Shown here piece after piece: positions 36,714 to 45,947 of a DNA stretch of 64,000 nt. A program made the translations under genes and the position numbers. Below the pieces are notes generated by a model that saw nothing but the letters and a program-made list of their open reading frames with translations, ran no database searches and had not been told where the DNA came from. Position 1 is the stretch's first letter; every line of letters starts with the position of its first letter. Source of the DNA: JBCBDX01 sp039822005 (lineage in GTDB: Bacteria > Pseudomonadota > Alphaproteobacteria > Rhizobiales > Rhizobiaceae); NCBI GenBank assembly GCA_039822005.1, contig JBCBMZ010000004.1, forward strand, positions 1-64,000. Direction: 5' to 3'.

Positions 36714-37820
36714 ATGCCCATTGATAATCCATTCTACACGTCCGAAGTCCAAGGTAACTTTAACGTCTTTGAACTCGGTGATCTGCTTCTTGAAAGTGGC
36801 GAAACACTCCGCGGCGCGAAACTGGCGTACCGGACCTTCGGAACACTCGACGCCGACAAATCCAATGCCATTCTGGTGACCACTTGGTTTTCCGGAACCG
36901 GCAAGGTGATGGAGGATGTTTATGTCGGTAAGGACCATGCCCTCGATCCGGACAAATACTTCATTATCATCGTCGATCAGCTGGGTAGCGGCGTTTCATC
37001 TTCGCCGCAAAACACCGCAGCGCCCCAAGCCATGGCCAAATTCCCCAAGCTGAGCATCGGTGACGATGTTACAGCCCAGCACAAGCTCATCACAGAGTCT
37101 TTCGGGATCAGCGAACTTGCATTGGTGGTCGGCGGTTCCATGGGTGGTCAGCAGGTCTATGAATGGTCTGTCGTCTATCCGCAGATGGTCAAGCGTGCGG
37201 CACCGATTGCGGCAACCGCGCAGATCTCGTTACACCAGAAGGTTTTCGTGCAGGCGCTGGAAGAGGCGATCATGTCCGACCCGCGCTGGGCCGGTGGTTG
37301 GTATGCCGACGGTACCGACGTGCGCGATGGCCTGGATCGTCTGGCGAAAATTGTCGCAACGCTTGGTTGGTCAACCCAATTTTACCAGGAAAAGCGTTGG
37401 AACACAGTGCTCGGCATGTCTTCGCTTGATGACTTTATCAATGGCGTCATGAAGGCATATTTTGAGCCCATGGACCCAAACGTCCTGCTGTCTGAAATGT
37501 ACAAGTGGCAGCGAGCCGACGTTGCACGCCACACAGGTGGCGACCTGGGTGCGGCCCTATCGCAAATTACTGCGATTACCGCCGTTATGCCGATCAGTCA
37601 TGACCTCTTTTTCCCACCGCATGAGTGCGAGGAAGACTGCAATCTGATCCCTGGCGCCAATTTACGCGTGATTGAGACGAAAGAGGGCCACATGGGCCTT
37701 AACGGATTTGAGCCCGGCTACATGGAGCAGGTGGACAAACATCTGAACGAACTCTTGGCAGCGCAGCCCAACGAAAACGTTCTCGATTACCGCAAGCCGA
37801 CACAGACAAACCGACAATAG
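36714..37820 (+). CDS. Alpha/beta hydrolase of the MetX (homoserine acyltransferase-like) family
   Basis: A 368-residue alpha/beta-hydrolase fold protein. The nucleophile motif GGSMGGQQ, the acid loop ISHDLFFPPHE and the terminal histidine in KEGHMGLNGFEPGY match the MetX superfamily. Several regions typical of true homoserine acetyltransferases differ (for example APIAATAQISLHQ in place of the usual substrate lid), and the gene is embedded in a transport/triose-kinase operon. I infer an esterase, amidase or related hydrolase rather than methionine synthesis. ATG at 36714 is preferred over GTG at 36702. No signal peptide. Confidence 0.75.
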   Translation: MPIDNPFYTSEVQGNFNVFELGDLLLESGETLRGAKLAYRTFGTLDADKSNAILVTTWFSGTGKVMEDVYVGKDHALDPDKYFIIIVDQLGSGVSSSPQNTAAPQAMAKFPKLSIGDDVTAQHKLITESFGISELALVVGGSMGGQQVYEWSVVYPQMVKRAAPIAATAQISLHQKVFVQALEEAIMSDPRWAGGWYADGTDVRDGLDRLAKIVATLGWSTQFYQEKRWNTVLGMSSLDDFINGVMKAYFEPMDPNVLLSEMYKWQRADVARHTGGDLGAALSQITAITAVMPISHDLFFPPHECEEDCNLIPGANLRVIETKEGHMGLNGFEPGYMEQVDKHLNELLAAQPNENVLDYRKPTQTNRQ

Positions 37821-37861
37821 GAAAGTGCTCGGTACAACTTATTAAACTCGAGAAGGACATC

Positions 37862-38650
37862 ATGAAACCTCCAAAACTCGCGGTCCGCTCAGCGACCAAG
37901 ATATACGGTACCAAAACCGGTGGCTTACTGGCGCTCGACAATATTAATCTCGAGATTAACGAAGGTGAGTTTGTTTCACTGGTCGGGCCATCTGGTTGCG
38001 GTAAGACCACACTGCTCTGGTCAATGTCCGGGCTTGACGAGCTCACCAAGGGCTCAATTGAATTGGACGGCAAACCGATCAACGGGCCTCACCCTCAGAT
38101 CGGAATGATGTTTCAGGAAGCAACCCTGCTCCCTTGGCGAACTGTCCAAAAGAATATCGAATTTCCGTTCGAAATCCGCGGACAGAAACCAAACACACAG
38201 AAAATCGACGCGCTGCTTGAGCGCGTCGGTCTTGGCGGATTTGGCGCGCGCATGCCGCGCGAACTGTCAGGCGGTATGCAGCAGCGTGCATCCATTGTGC
38301 GCGCCCTGTCTTCTGAACCAGATGTCTTGTTGATGGACGAGCCGTTTGGCGCGCTGGATGCGTTCACCCGCGACGAGATGAACCTCCTGATGGAGGAAAT
38401 CTGGGAAGAAACCCAAAAAACCATCATCCTGATCACACACAGCATCCAAGAGGCAGTGTTCCTGTCCAACAAGGTGCACGTGATGACCGCGCGTCCCGGG
38501 CGCATGCACAAAGTTTTCGAGGTTCCGTTCGAGCGGCCCCGGCCGCTGAAGCTGATGGAAACGAAAGAGTTCTTCGACCTCGTCAATGAAATCAAATCAG
38601 AAATCCAACACCAGCCAAGCGCTAGCGCTCCGGCGATAGCGGCGGAGTAA
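37862..38650 (+). CDS. ABC transporter ATP-binding protein, nitrate/sulfonate/taurine type
   Basis: A 262-residue ATPase of the SsuB/TauB/NrtD group. Walker A GPSGCGKTT, the Q-loop segment GMMFQEATLLPWR, signature LSGGMQQRASI and Walker B LLMDEPFGALD are intact, as is the switch His in ITHSIQEAVFLS. GAAGGA precedes the ATG. It is followed after 7 bp by its permease and then a binding protein. Type is assigned by sequence only; the substrate is not known. Confidence 0.9.
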   Translation: MKPPKLAVRSATKIYGTKTGGLLALDNINLEINEGEFVSLVGPSGCGKTTLLWSMSGLDELTKGSIELDGKPINGPHPQIGMMFQEATLLPWRTVQKNIEFPFEIRGQKPNTQKIDALLERVGLGGFGARMPRELSGGMQQRASIVRALSSEPDVLLMDEPFGALDAFTRDEMNLLMEEIWEETQKTIILITHSIQEAVFLSNKVHVMTARPGRMHKVFEVPFERPRPLKLMETKEFFDLVNEIKSEIQHQPSASAPAIAAE

Positions 38651-38657
38651 GACAATC

Positions 38658-39512
38658 ATGAGCGACGATGCGATTGCGGATAAAGTTCCAACTTTTGAAA
38701 GTGACGGCAGTGGCGAGGGGCAACAAGGTGTAGGCGCCATGGGTGGACTCGGTGGAGGCCTTGGCATCCACAATATGACCGAGGTGCTTGCGATCATCGG
38801 TGTCGCCGTGCTGATTATCGGCGGTGCCGAGGTCCTGCTTCGTGTATTCGAGGTCAAGGAATTCGTCATGCCGACGCCGTCGGCCATTGTGACAGCACTG
38901 TTTGTTCATTTCGACGAAATCGCCCCGCATCTCGGATATACGCTGGTCGAGCTCGGCGTCGGCTTCACGATCGGAGCCTCAATCGGCATGATCCTGGCGG
39001 CGGTGATTACCCAGTTCCCGTTTGTGGAAAAAATAATCACTCCCTATATTCTGTTGCTGGTGACGACGCCGATGTTGGCCTTGGTCCCGCTTTTAATCCT
39101 GAACTTTGGCTTCGGCTATGCGCCAAGGATTATTGCGGTAGCGCTAGCGGCCGGACCGATGGTGATGATCAACTCGGCAACCGGTTTTCGGCGCGTTGAT
39201 CTCGGCAAGATCGCACTGGCGCGTTCTTATGGCGCGACCACACTGCAAATCTTCACCAAGATCCGCATCCCCATGGCAATGCCGATGATCATCGTTGGCC
39301 TAATGATGGGCGCCATTTTCTCGGTCATCACTGCGATTGGCGCTGAAATGTCAGGCGGTGGATTTGGCCTGGGCAGCAAGTTGACAACATTCTCGTCGAC
39401 GCTGCGCACCGCGGAGTTCTTCGCCGTCATCCTGATCCTCGCGATCATGGGCATCCTAATTTACATCTTCTTCTCCTGGTTGGGCAAACGCCTGGCTGGT
39501 TGGGAGAGCTGA
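38658..39512 (+). CDS. ABC transporter permease, SsuC/TauC type
   Basis: A 284-residue inner-membrane subunit with about six hydrophobic segments and the EAA-like loop GFRRVDLGKIALARSYGATT that docks the ATPase. The N-terminal ~30 residues are Gly/Asp-rich and cytoplasmic. It lies 7 bp after the ATPase gene and 75 bp before the binding-protein gene. Confidence 0.9.
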   Translation: MSDDAIADKVPTFESDGSGEGQQGVGAMGGLGGGLGIHNMTEVLAIIGVAVLIIGGAEVLLRVFEVKEFVMPTPSAIVTALFVHFDEIAPHLGYTLVELGVGFTIGASIGMILAAVITQFPFVEKIITPYILLLVTTPMLALVPLLILNFGFGYAPRIIAVALAAGPMVMINSATGFRRVDLGKIALARSYGATTLQIFTKIRIPMAMPMIIVGLMMGAIFSVITAIGAEMSGGGFGLGSKLTTFSSTLRTAEFFAVILILAIMGILIYIFFSWLGKRLAGWES

Positions 39513-39587
39513 TATCGGGTGGTCTGCTGCACCGCTCGGCAGGCCGTCCTCACATCATTTAAGCGGGAATGAGTGGAGGAAAAGGTT

Positions 39588-40763
39588 ATGAAAAATCTCA
39601 CCAATCAGACAGGCGTTTCGCGACGCAAATTCTTACAAGTCAGTGGCGCCGGGGTGGTAACAGCGACAGCAGTCGGTGGAGGCTTGCTGTCCACAACCGC
39701 CGCGCAAGCCGCAGCCTATTCATCACAGCATACTTGGATTTCGCCTCGCGGCACGATCGAAGTGATGGATGACTATGCCATTTGGGTTGCACAGGCGATG
39801 GGTTACTTCGGTGATCTTGGCGTCGATGTCGAATTACAACCGGGACCTCCAGGTGGAACTGCGGTCGTGCAGTTTGTCTCTGTGGGCCAAGCAGACATGG
39901 GCTTCCCTGCTCCAGGTATTCTCGGAAATTCAATCGAATCCGGCATGGGATTGGTATCAATTTTCGGCACCGGTTACCTTGACCTGTTCAATATTGCTTT
40001 CCGTAAAGGCGAAGGCATGACTGATCTGAAAGGCCTGGAAGGCAAGACCGTTCTGCTTGGTTCTGCCGCATGGCAGTCAATTGCTGACCCGATGCTTCGT
40101 GCCGTTGGCGTTGATGTATCGAAGGTCAACTATGTTGAGGCAGGTTTCCCGAACTGGACAGCCGCACTGGCCGCAGGCGAAGGCGATGCTTGTCTTGCAT
40201 GGGAAGGTCTTCGCGCGCTGCTCGACAAGAACAACCAGAAGTTCGATTACTGGATGGGTATGCGCGGATCGCCACTGCCTTCCAACTCTCAAGTGGTTCG
40301 TCGTGCTGACCTTGATGATCCAGACCGCAAGGCTTTCCTTCAGAAGTATGTGAAAGGCATGGCAATGGGTCACGAGTTTGCCGAGCAAAATCCACGCGCT
40401 GCGACAGACATCGTGTTCAAGGCATTGCCGGCCACAAGACAGGGTTTTGGTCCTCGTGCCGGTACAGAAAGCTTGATGCAAATTCACCGCACGTTCAAAG
40501 GCGACATGTCACAACGCGCCGGTTGGGGCGAGCATGACATCGCTGGTTTCCAAAAGTTCTTCGACATCCAGAAGGAAATCGGGCTTCTCTCGACGGACAT
40601 CGATGCAGGCAACTTTGTCCTCAATGACTTCATTGCCGAAGGCAACGACTTTGACAAAGAAAAGGTCAAAGCTGATGCGATGAACTACGAACTCCCAGAA
40701 GATCTGGCGTCCATCGACATGGATGATCTGGAAGCCAATTTCTACAACAGCGCCATCAACTAA
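39588..40763 (+). CDS. Tat-exported ABC transporter substrate-binding protein (NMT1/SsuA-like)
   Basis: A 391-residue periplasmic receptor of the SsuA/NMT1 fold. A twin-arginine signal (SRRKFLQVSG, residues ~11-20) precedes a hydrophobic core and an AQAAA cleavage region, so the protein is folded before export. The mature part has the expected YAIWVAQAMGYFGDLGVDVE start and a later GEGDACLAWEGLRALLD segment. Tat export is less common for such receptors than Sec export. GGAGGAAAAGG precedes the ATG. The ligand is unknown. Confidence 0.88.
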   Translation: MKNLTNQTGVSRRKFLQVSGAGVVTATAVGGGLLSTTAAQAAAYSSQHTWISPRGTIEVMDDYAIWVAQAMGYFGDLGVDVELQPGPPGGTAVVQFVSVGQADMGFPAPGILGNSIESGMGLVSIFGTGYLDLFNIAFRKGEGMTDLKGLEGKTVLLGSAAWQSIADPMLRAVGVDVSKVNYVEAGFPNWTAALAAGEGDACLAWEGLRALLDKNNQKFDYWMGMRGSPLPSNSQVVRRADLDDPDRKAFLQKYVKGMAMGHEFAEQNPRAATDIVFKALPATRQGFGPRAGTESLMQIHRTFKGDMSQRAGWGEHDIAGFQKFFDIQKEIGLLSTDIDAGNFVLNDFIAEGNDFDKEKVKADAMNYELPEDLASIDMDDLEANFYNSAIN

Positions 40764-40774
40764 TGGCAAGTCTT

Positions 40775-40797
40775 GGGGCAGCACGCAGCGCTGCCCC
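40775..40797 (+). promoter_or_regulatory. Strong intercistronic hairpin after the binding-protein gene
   Basis: GGGGCAGC (40775-40782) pairs perfectly with GCTGCCCC (40790-40797). No T-run follows. Such stems after a receptor gene often protect the upstream mRNA and lower expression of downstream genes, here dhaKL. Confidence 0.6.
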
Positions 40798-40893
40798 ATC
40801 AGACACATCAAACTTCTGCGTCCGCAGCGAAAAAGTTTCAGGCCAGCCAAGGGGCACATTGTGTTGGCGCGTCAAAGGAAAGAAGCAATTCAG

Positions 40894-42552
40894 ATGACAC
40901 ACTTCTACAACGCCAAGGAAGAAATTGTACAAGAAGCCGTAGACGGCATTGTATCGGCTTCAGGTGGCCGGTTGGTTCGCCTCGATGGCTATCCTTTTAT
41001 TCGCGTTGTCGCGCGTGCTGACTGGGACAAATCAAAAGTCGCGATAATTTCAGGTGGTGGTTCCGGGCATGAACCAGCACATGCCGGGTTTGTGGGCGAA
41101 GGAATGCTCACCGCAGCTGTATGCGGTGATGTGTTCGCATCACCATCTGTTGACGCGGTGCTTGCAGGAATACTAGCCTTCACGGGCGACGAAGGCTGCT
41201 TGCTGATCGTAAAGAACTACACCGGCGACCGATTGAACTTCGGGCTTGCCGCAGAACGTGCGCGCAGCCTTGGCCTCGAAGTCAACATGGTCATTTTGGA
41301 AGATGACATCGCGCTCCCCGATTCGCCAAAGCCACGTGGCGTTGCGGGAACTTTGTTTGTGCACAAAATTGCCGGCGAGGTCTCTGAAGCCGGAGGAAAT
41401 CTGGCAGACGTAACCAAAGCTGCACAACGCGCATCTTCCGGCGTCATGACGATCGGCATGTCGCTGGACACGTGCATAGTTCCAGGCTCTGAAAAAGAAA
41501 CTCGTATCTCGCCTGGGCAGATTGAAATGGGCCTTGGCATTCATGGCGAGGCCGGCGCACAGGTCATCCCGTTTGAAGGAGCCAAAAAAGCGGTCGCCGA
41601 TGCCGTTGCAAAGCTGCAGCCAGAAATGGGAAGCGGCAAATACGTGGTCCTTCTGAACAATTTGGGTGGCACGACGGCCCTCGAAATGTTCATCCTGGCG
41701 ACCGAACTGCACAATTCTGCCATCGGCAGGCAATTGTCTCACATCATCGGCCCGGCTCCGCTGATGACCGCCCTGGATATGCATGGATTCTCCATCTCGC
41801 TTTATCCAATGACGGTAGAAGATGAAATTCTCTTGGCAGAGCCAACACCCGTCAGCGCTTGGCCAGGATTGCGGCCTTTCACCGCGCCGGAAGTGGTTGC
41901 ACTGCCAAACGGTCTTTCACCTACGAAAGCACAACCGTCCGCCGCACCAGGTAAAGCAGCTTTTATCAGCAATTGTTGCAAGACGCTCGTCGCCGCAGAG
42001 GCCGATCTCAATGCCCTCGATGCCAAAACCGGAGACGGTGACACAGGCTCCACCCTCGCCACTGCGGCGCGGGCATTGCTCAATGCCCTCGATGAACTGC
42101 CGTTGGCTGATGACACGCTATTGTTACGCGCAATCGGCCAAGAGCTGAGCCAAACAATGGGAGGTTCTTCAGGCGTTCTGCTAGCCATACTCTTTTCGGC
42201 TGCCGGTGACGCGTCGTCCAAAGGTGATGAGTTGTTGGCAAGTCTAGAGAAGGGATTGTCGCGCTTGCAAGAAGTTGGCGGAGCCAAGCTCGGTGATCGC
42301 ACGATGGTTGATGCACTTCGACCAGCGCTCGAAGCTTTGCAAGTTGGTCCAAGAGCAGCTGCGTCAGCGGCACGGGAGGGTGCAGTAAATACGGCAAAAA
42401 TGTCGAAGGCACATGTCGGCCGTTCGTCTTACCTGAACGCCAATCAGTTAGATGGCGTCGTCGACCCTGGAGCCGAAGCAGTCGCGCGGCTTTTCGAGGC
42501 AATTGCTAACAATAAAAATCTCGCTCACGTAACGTCCTCCCAAGCAATGTGA
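40894..42552 (+). CDS. dhaKL: Dihydroxyacetone kinase, fused DhaK-DhaL (ATP-dependent type)
   Basis: A 552-residue kinase that phosphorylates dihydroxyacetone (or glyceraldehyde-type trioses) to the triose phosphate. The DhaK half (about 1-330) has SGGGSGHEPAHAGFVG and His217 in GLGIHGEAG, matching the histidine that binds substrate covalently. A short linker leads to the DhaL half with D376, D381 and D383 (DAKTGDGD), which bind the Mg-ATP. The fusion is the ATP-using form rather than the PTS form. The ATG at 40894 follows AAAGGAAAG; 57 upstream open codons cross the hairpin and are rejected. Confidence 0.93.
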   Translation: MTHFYNAKEEIVQEAVDGIVSASGGRLVRLDGYPFIRVVARADWDKSKVAIISGGGSGHEPAHAGFVGEGMLTAAVCGDVFASPSVDAVLAGILAFTGDEGCLLIVKNYTGDRLNFGLAAERARSLGLEVNMVILEDDIALPDSPKPRGVAGTLFVHKIAGEVSEAGGNLADVTKAAQRASSGVMTIGMSLDTCIVPGSEKETRISPGQIEMGLGIHGEAGAQVIPFEGAKKAVADAVAKLQPEMGSGKYVVLLNNLGGTTALEMFILATELHNSAIGRQLSHIIGPAPLMTALDMHGFSISLYPMTVEDEILLAEPTPVSAWPGLRPFTAPEVVALPNGLSPTKAQPSAAPGKAAFISNCCKTLVAAEADLNALDAKTGDGDTGSTLATAARALLNALDELPLADDTLLLRAIGQELSQTMGGSSGVLLAILFSAAGDASSKGDELLASLEKGLSRLQEVGGAKLGDRTMVDALRPALEALQVGPRAAASAAREGAVNTAKMSKAHVGRSSYLNANQLDGVVDPGAEAVARLFEAIANNKNLAHVTSSQAM

Positions 42553-42558
42553 GCGCGT

Positions 42559-42592
42559 GGGCCGGTCTTCAAAGGCCGGCCCTGCCGTTTTT
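42559..42592 (+). terminator. Rho-independent terminator of the hbpS-dhaKL operon
   Basis: GGGCCGG (42559-42565) pairs with CCGGCCC, then a T5 run follows a few bases later (42588-42592). It begins seven bases after the dhaKL stop codon. Confidence 0.8.
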
Positions 42593-43074
42593 AATCTGCG
42601 ACCTATGGTAATCGATCGCCCTTCTTGCTGAACGATTGCTGCGGCCTGTTAACTCGCCGAGAAACTGATGACCGAACGAGGCATGCGGCTCTCGGTTATC
42701 TTGTTTCAAGCAGCCGAAGGCGGAAATTGGCCGAAACTGACTTGATTAGCCGATACTGCGCAGTGAAAAGGGCAGTTGATCACACTCTAAGCGGCTTTCA
42801 GCTCCAAGAAATCGATTGTTGCCTTATATACACCAGCGCGCAGTTTGTTCGCTGTAGCGAACGCCCGCTTTCCGCCCAACTGAGCAGTCGACAGTAAACC
42901 GTGCCTCGGTCGAAAAGTCCGCCTACCGGGCATGCACCACATCCTGACGTTTTCGCCACCACATATGAAAATGTCCATCATCACCCAACAGGCACTTCCA
43001 GCCGCCTTTAAGCCAGTGCCATCTCCGGCACATCATCAACGGAAAAGCCGGGCCCAAATGGCCTCTGTCTGATC
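42593..43074. other. Intergenic region without a supportable gene
   Basis: About 480 bp between the dhaKL terminator and the end of the two-domain glycosyltransferase gene. It holds a 90-codon plus-strand frame (42625-42897) and a 65-codon minus-strand frame, neither with a recognisable product or good start. No insertion-sequence ends or tRNA-like attachment site were seen. Confidence 0.55.
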
Positions 43075-44928
43075 TTATCTGTTAGTGTAGTTGAACAACC
43101 GCGATTTCAACTTGCGCGCTTCATGCTTAAGCAGCCTTGTTGGATCTTTCTTGATCGACCGCAGTTCATCTCGTGATTGTTTGTAAGCCATCAGCAAGGG
43201 CTCCATGGCCTGTTGTTGTTCAGAGATCCGCCGCATTTTCCGAAATGACTTAAAGGCAATTTCCCGCGCAGCTTCCTTTGTCATCTTCCCGCTTTCAATC
43301 ATCTCAAGCGCGACTTCCTCGAAGCGAAGACAGACCTCTTTGCTTATGGAATCGAGGCCGAAATAATGATGAATGCTCGTTTCAGCGTTGATGGGATCGG
43401 AAAGGCTGGGACAGTAGTTCCAACGCAGGTTCATGATCTTCAGCGAGTCCCTGAACTGGCAGTCCTCGACATCCTCGTTGTGTTCTGCTTCCATAAACAT
43501 GGAGTTTAGACCGAGCGCGGCAATAACAGCTGCTTGATCCGGCCAGTCATGATCATCATAGGCAGTTGTGCTCCACACAAGATCGACAAAATCCCGTGCA
43601 AGCTCAGTGTTGCGCATGACAAACACGCCGCTGTTTACACGTTGCCGCGAGTGGGTGCCCAGTATCGGCTGGTTCTCAACACAAAAGTACAGATCGTATT
43701 CGTCCTCGATCTCATCCTTGATCGATTTGTCAAAGTCGACAAACATAGCATCTGTGTCGACCCAAAATATGTAGTCAAAATCCTGTTTGAGCAGCTCCTG
43801 CGCCAAGTGGATTTTCAACCAGTAGGATTTTCTGTCCACGAACGCGTTATCGAAGGCACGAAACTCCATGCCATGCTGATCCGCATAACGCTTCATGTTT
43901 GGAACCGTAATGTCCGCGATGCTGGCCATGTTGGGATCGTATGCAGTAAACAGGCACCACTTGCGCTGAGCATTGCCTTTTGTCTGCTTTTTGAAATGGG
44001 CAGACCCTTTGAGAGCCGTTTTCATCTTGTGCACTGGAAGCCTCCCCGGCAACCGAATTCCTGCTTTGTCGAAAACAAATTCGCTCGGTAGAGACAGCGG
44101 ATCAAATTGAAGGGTTTTGGGAATACGTTTCCATGGCGCAATCCCGTCGCTGCGCCACCTACCAGACTGCAAGTGTGAGAAATGGCAATAAGCAAACTCG
44201 CGGTAAAAAACACTGTCGGCTGTGACTGAGCCATCTTTCCATTTCCACTGCACTGGAAATGTATCATGGCGACCATCGATCCACACATTTTGCCCAAACG
44301 ATGTTGAGAACTGTTCTTCAAACAGACCACGCAATCCACGTCTTTTGGCAATCCGCCTACCGCCTTTGGGTGTTTGAAAGTCATCCCAGAAGAGGAGCGT
44401 CATGCTTTTCTCGTCCAGTGAACAGTATTTTTCATCGGCCACCTGTTCGCGCCAATCTGGCGCCAAACGAAACGCATTACGCACCTTTTCGGTGTTCCTG
44501 AACAGCGTCAGGTGACCGGCGACCATCCAATCGTGCGCGGAGACTACGTCGAATCCGCGGATGTTCTCACCGTAAAAGGCGCGAAGATTGCCGTAGATGA
44601 TATCGATGTCGCTCTGACCGAAATAGTCATAGCCAACAAGATCTCCCTCGAATATTAAACCCAATGCGGGCTTGAGATCTGCAAGTCCGTGGCCTGAAAC
44701 CTTCTCCAGAGAAACGTCCAACTTCTCGCTCGCCAGTGCGCGAAACTCGTCTAGCGACATTGGCATGATTTCCACATTGGGAAAGCCAAAAATATCGCGA
44801 GCGCAGTCTGAAACGATCAGCCAATCAATGTCCCGATTGTGCCCACAGCTGTAGATGTACATGTCCGCCCATTCCGGCCAAGTACCAAAATAGTGCACGA
44901 TGAAGCGAATGGAGGGTGGTTTGCTCAT
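43075..44928 (-). CDS. Two-domain glycosyltransferase: DUF6625-like plus GT34 (MNN10/GMA12-like)
   Basis: A 617-residue protein. Residues ~1-240 resemble the DUF6625 glycosyltransferase group (FIVHYFGTWPEWADMYIYSC near the start, later GYDYFGQSDIDIIYGNL with a DxD). From about residue 328 (WCLFTAYDPNM) a second catalytic domain of the GT34 type follows, with the metal-binding FWVDTDAMF near 389 and RVNSGVFVMRNTELARDF. A basic coiled tail ends the protein. GT34 is best known from fungal alpha-mannosyl and galactosyltransferases. No signal peptide or membrane segment is evident. Divergent from the ANP1-like gene; no clear Shine-Dalgarno sequence. Confidence 0.75.
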   Translation of the reverse strand: MSKPPSIRFIVHYFGTWPEWADMYIYSCGHNRDIDWLIVSDCARDIFGFPNVEIMPMSLDEFRALASEKLDVSLEKVSGHGLADLKPALGLIFEGDLVGYDYFGQSDIDIIYGNLRAFYGENIRGFDVVSAHDWMVAGHLTLFRNTEKVRNAFRLAPDWREQVADEKYCSLDEKSMTLLFWDDFQTPKGGRRIAKRRGLRGLFEEQFSTSFGQNVWIDGRHDTFPVQWKWKDGSVTADSVFYREFAYCHFSHLQSGRWRSDGIAPWKRIPKTLQFDPLSLPSEFVFDKAGIRLPGRLPVHKMKTALKGSAHFKKQTKGNAQRKWCLFTAYDPNMASIADITVPNMKRYADQHGMEFRAFDNAFVDRKSYWLKIHLAQELLKQDFDYIFWVDTDAMFVDFDKSIKDEIEDEYDLYFCVENQPILGTHSRQRVNSGVFVMRNTELARDFVDLVWSTTAYDDHDWPDQAAVIAALGLNSMFMEAEHNEDVEDCQFRDSLKIMNLRWNYCPSLSDPINAETSIHHYFGLDSISKEVCLRFEEVALEMIESGKMTKEAAREIAFKSFRKMRRISEQQQAMEPLLMAYKQSRDELRSIKKDPTRLLKHEARKLKSRLFNYTNR

Positions 44929-45145
44929 TGTTTGGAAACTTGATTGGTCTTCGCTGCTTTATTCGGCCGATGCGCGGTTGGCGTGCCTTATTATACGCCG
45001 CTGATAATGACAATTGTCCACACGGGATGTCTTAGCTTTTCGGACGGATTAAAGCGGCAAAACAGTTCAAAGACTGAGTTGCGCCGCCCGGTGGATTTCT
45101 CCATCATCCGGCAGCCACTGGCTTCAGTTTAGCAACCGCGCGTGT

Positions 45146-45943
45146 ATGGGGAACAAGTTGAGCGAACAACAACAAGGAAACAGGGAGTTTCCGCACATTC
45201 TCATTCTGACTCCGGTCAAGAATGCCGAACCCTACCTGCCACGTTATGTGGAGTTGATCGGTGCTCTGGATTGGCCAGCGGAGAAGCTGAGCGTTGGCCT
45301 GCTTGAAAGTGATAGCAGCGATGACACGTTCGCGGCGATAGAGGCTTTAAAGCCGAAACTGCAAAAAGCCACTAGCAGTGTTACAACCAAGAAACGAGAT
45401 TTTGGGTTTCAGATTCCAGACGGCGTACCCAGATGGGCGCCTGCTTTTCAGGTGGCGCGCCGAACTGTGCTGGCACGCGCTAGAAACCACCTGCTTTCTC
45501 ACGCGTTATCGGATGAGGATTGGGTCTTGTGGATAGATGTCGACATTACCGACTATCCACCTGACACAATTCAACGCTTATTGGACGCAGAACGAGACAT
45601 CGTGCAGCCTCACTGTGTACTTCAACCAAAAGGTCCTACTTTTGATCGGAACGGTTGGATTGATCGCGGGAGGCTCACGCTTGAAGATGTGCGTGGCGCA
45701 TCCAGTCCGGTTCGGATGGACTCTGTGGGCGGAAGCATGTTGCTAATCCGCGCTGATCTCCACCGGGACGGGCTGGTGTTCCCGCCCTACAAGTATGGTG
45801 TTGGCAGCGACACAATTCGTGACCCGCACCCACTTTGGGGCAAAGGCGAGATTGAAACGGAAGGACTTGCCATTATGGCCAAAGACATGGGCCATCAATG
45901 CTGGGGATTACCTGACTTCGAAATCCTGCACCATAGCGGCTAA
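45146..45943 (+). CDS. ANP1-like (GT62) glycosyltransferase
   Basis: A 265-residue protein resembling the Anp1/Mnn9 alpha-mannosyltransferase family. Motifs include HILILTPVKNAEPYLPRYVE, LLESDSSDDTF, RRTVLARARNHLLSHAL and the metal site WVLWIDVDI near residue 131, in the same order as in fungal Anp1. The fungal proteins are Golgi membrane enzymes; this one lacks an anchor. Start uncertain: ATG at 45146 or TTG at 45158. It ends 5 bp before the nucleotidyltransferase gene. Confidence 0.72.
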   Translation: MGNKLSEQQQGNREFPHILILTPVKNAEPYLPRYVELIGALDWPAEKLSVGLLESDSSDDTFAAIEALKPKLQKATSSVTTKKRDFGFQIPDGVPRWAPAFQVARRTVLARARNHLLSHALSDEDWVLWIDVDITDYPPDTIQRLLDAERDIVQPHCVLQPKGPTFDRNGWIDRGRLTLEDVRGASSPVRMDSVGGSMLLIRADLHRDGLVFPPYKYGVGSDTIRDPHPLWGKGEIETEGLAIMAKDMGHQCWGLPDFEILHHSG

Positions 45944-45947
45944 CGCG

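Noticed and set aside
36714..37820. True homoserine O-acetyltransferase with a SAM-dependent riboswitch
   Set aside because: No riboswitch-like leader precedes the gene, which starts 12 bases after the preceding stop, and its operon concerns transport and triose phosphorylation.
42625..42897. 90-codon open frame after the dhaKL terminator
   Set aside because: No known domain, no start signal and composition not clearly coding; listed only as an intergenic region.
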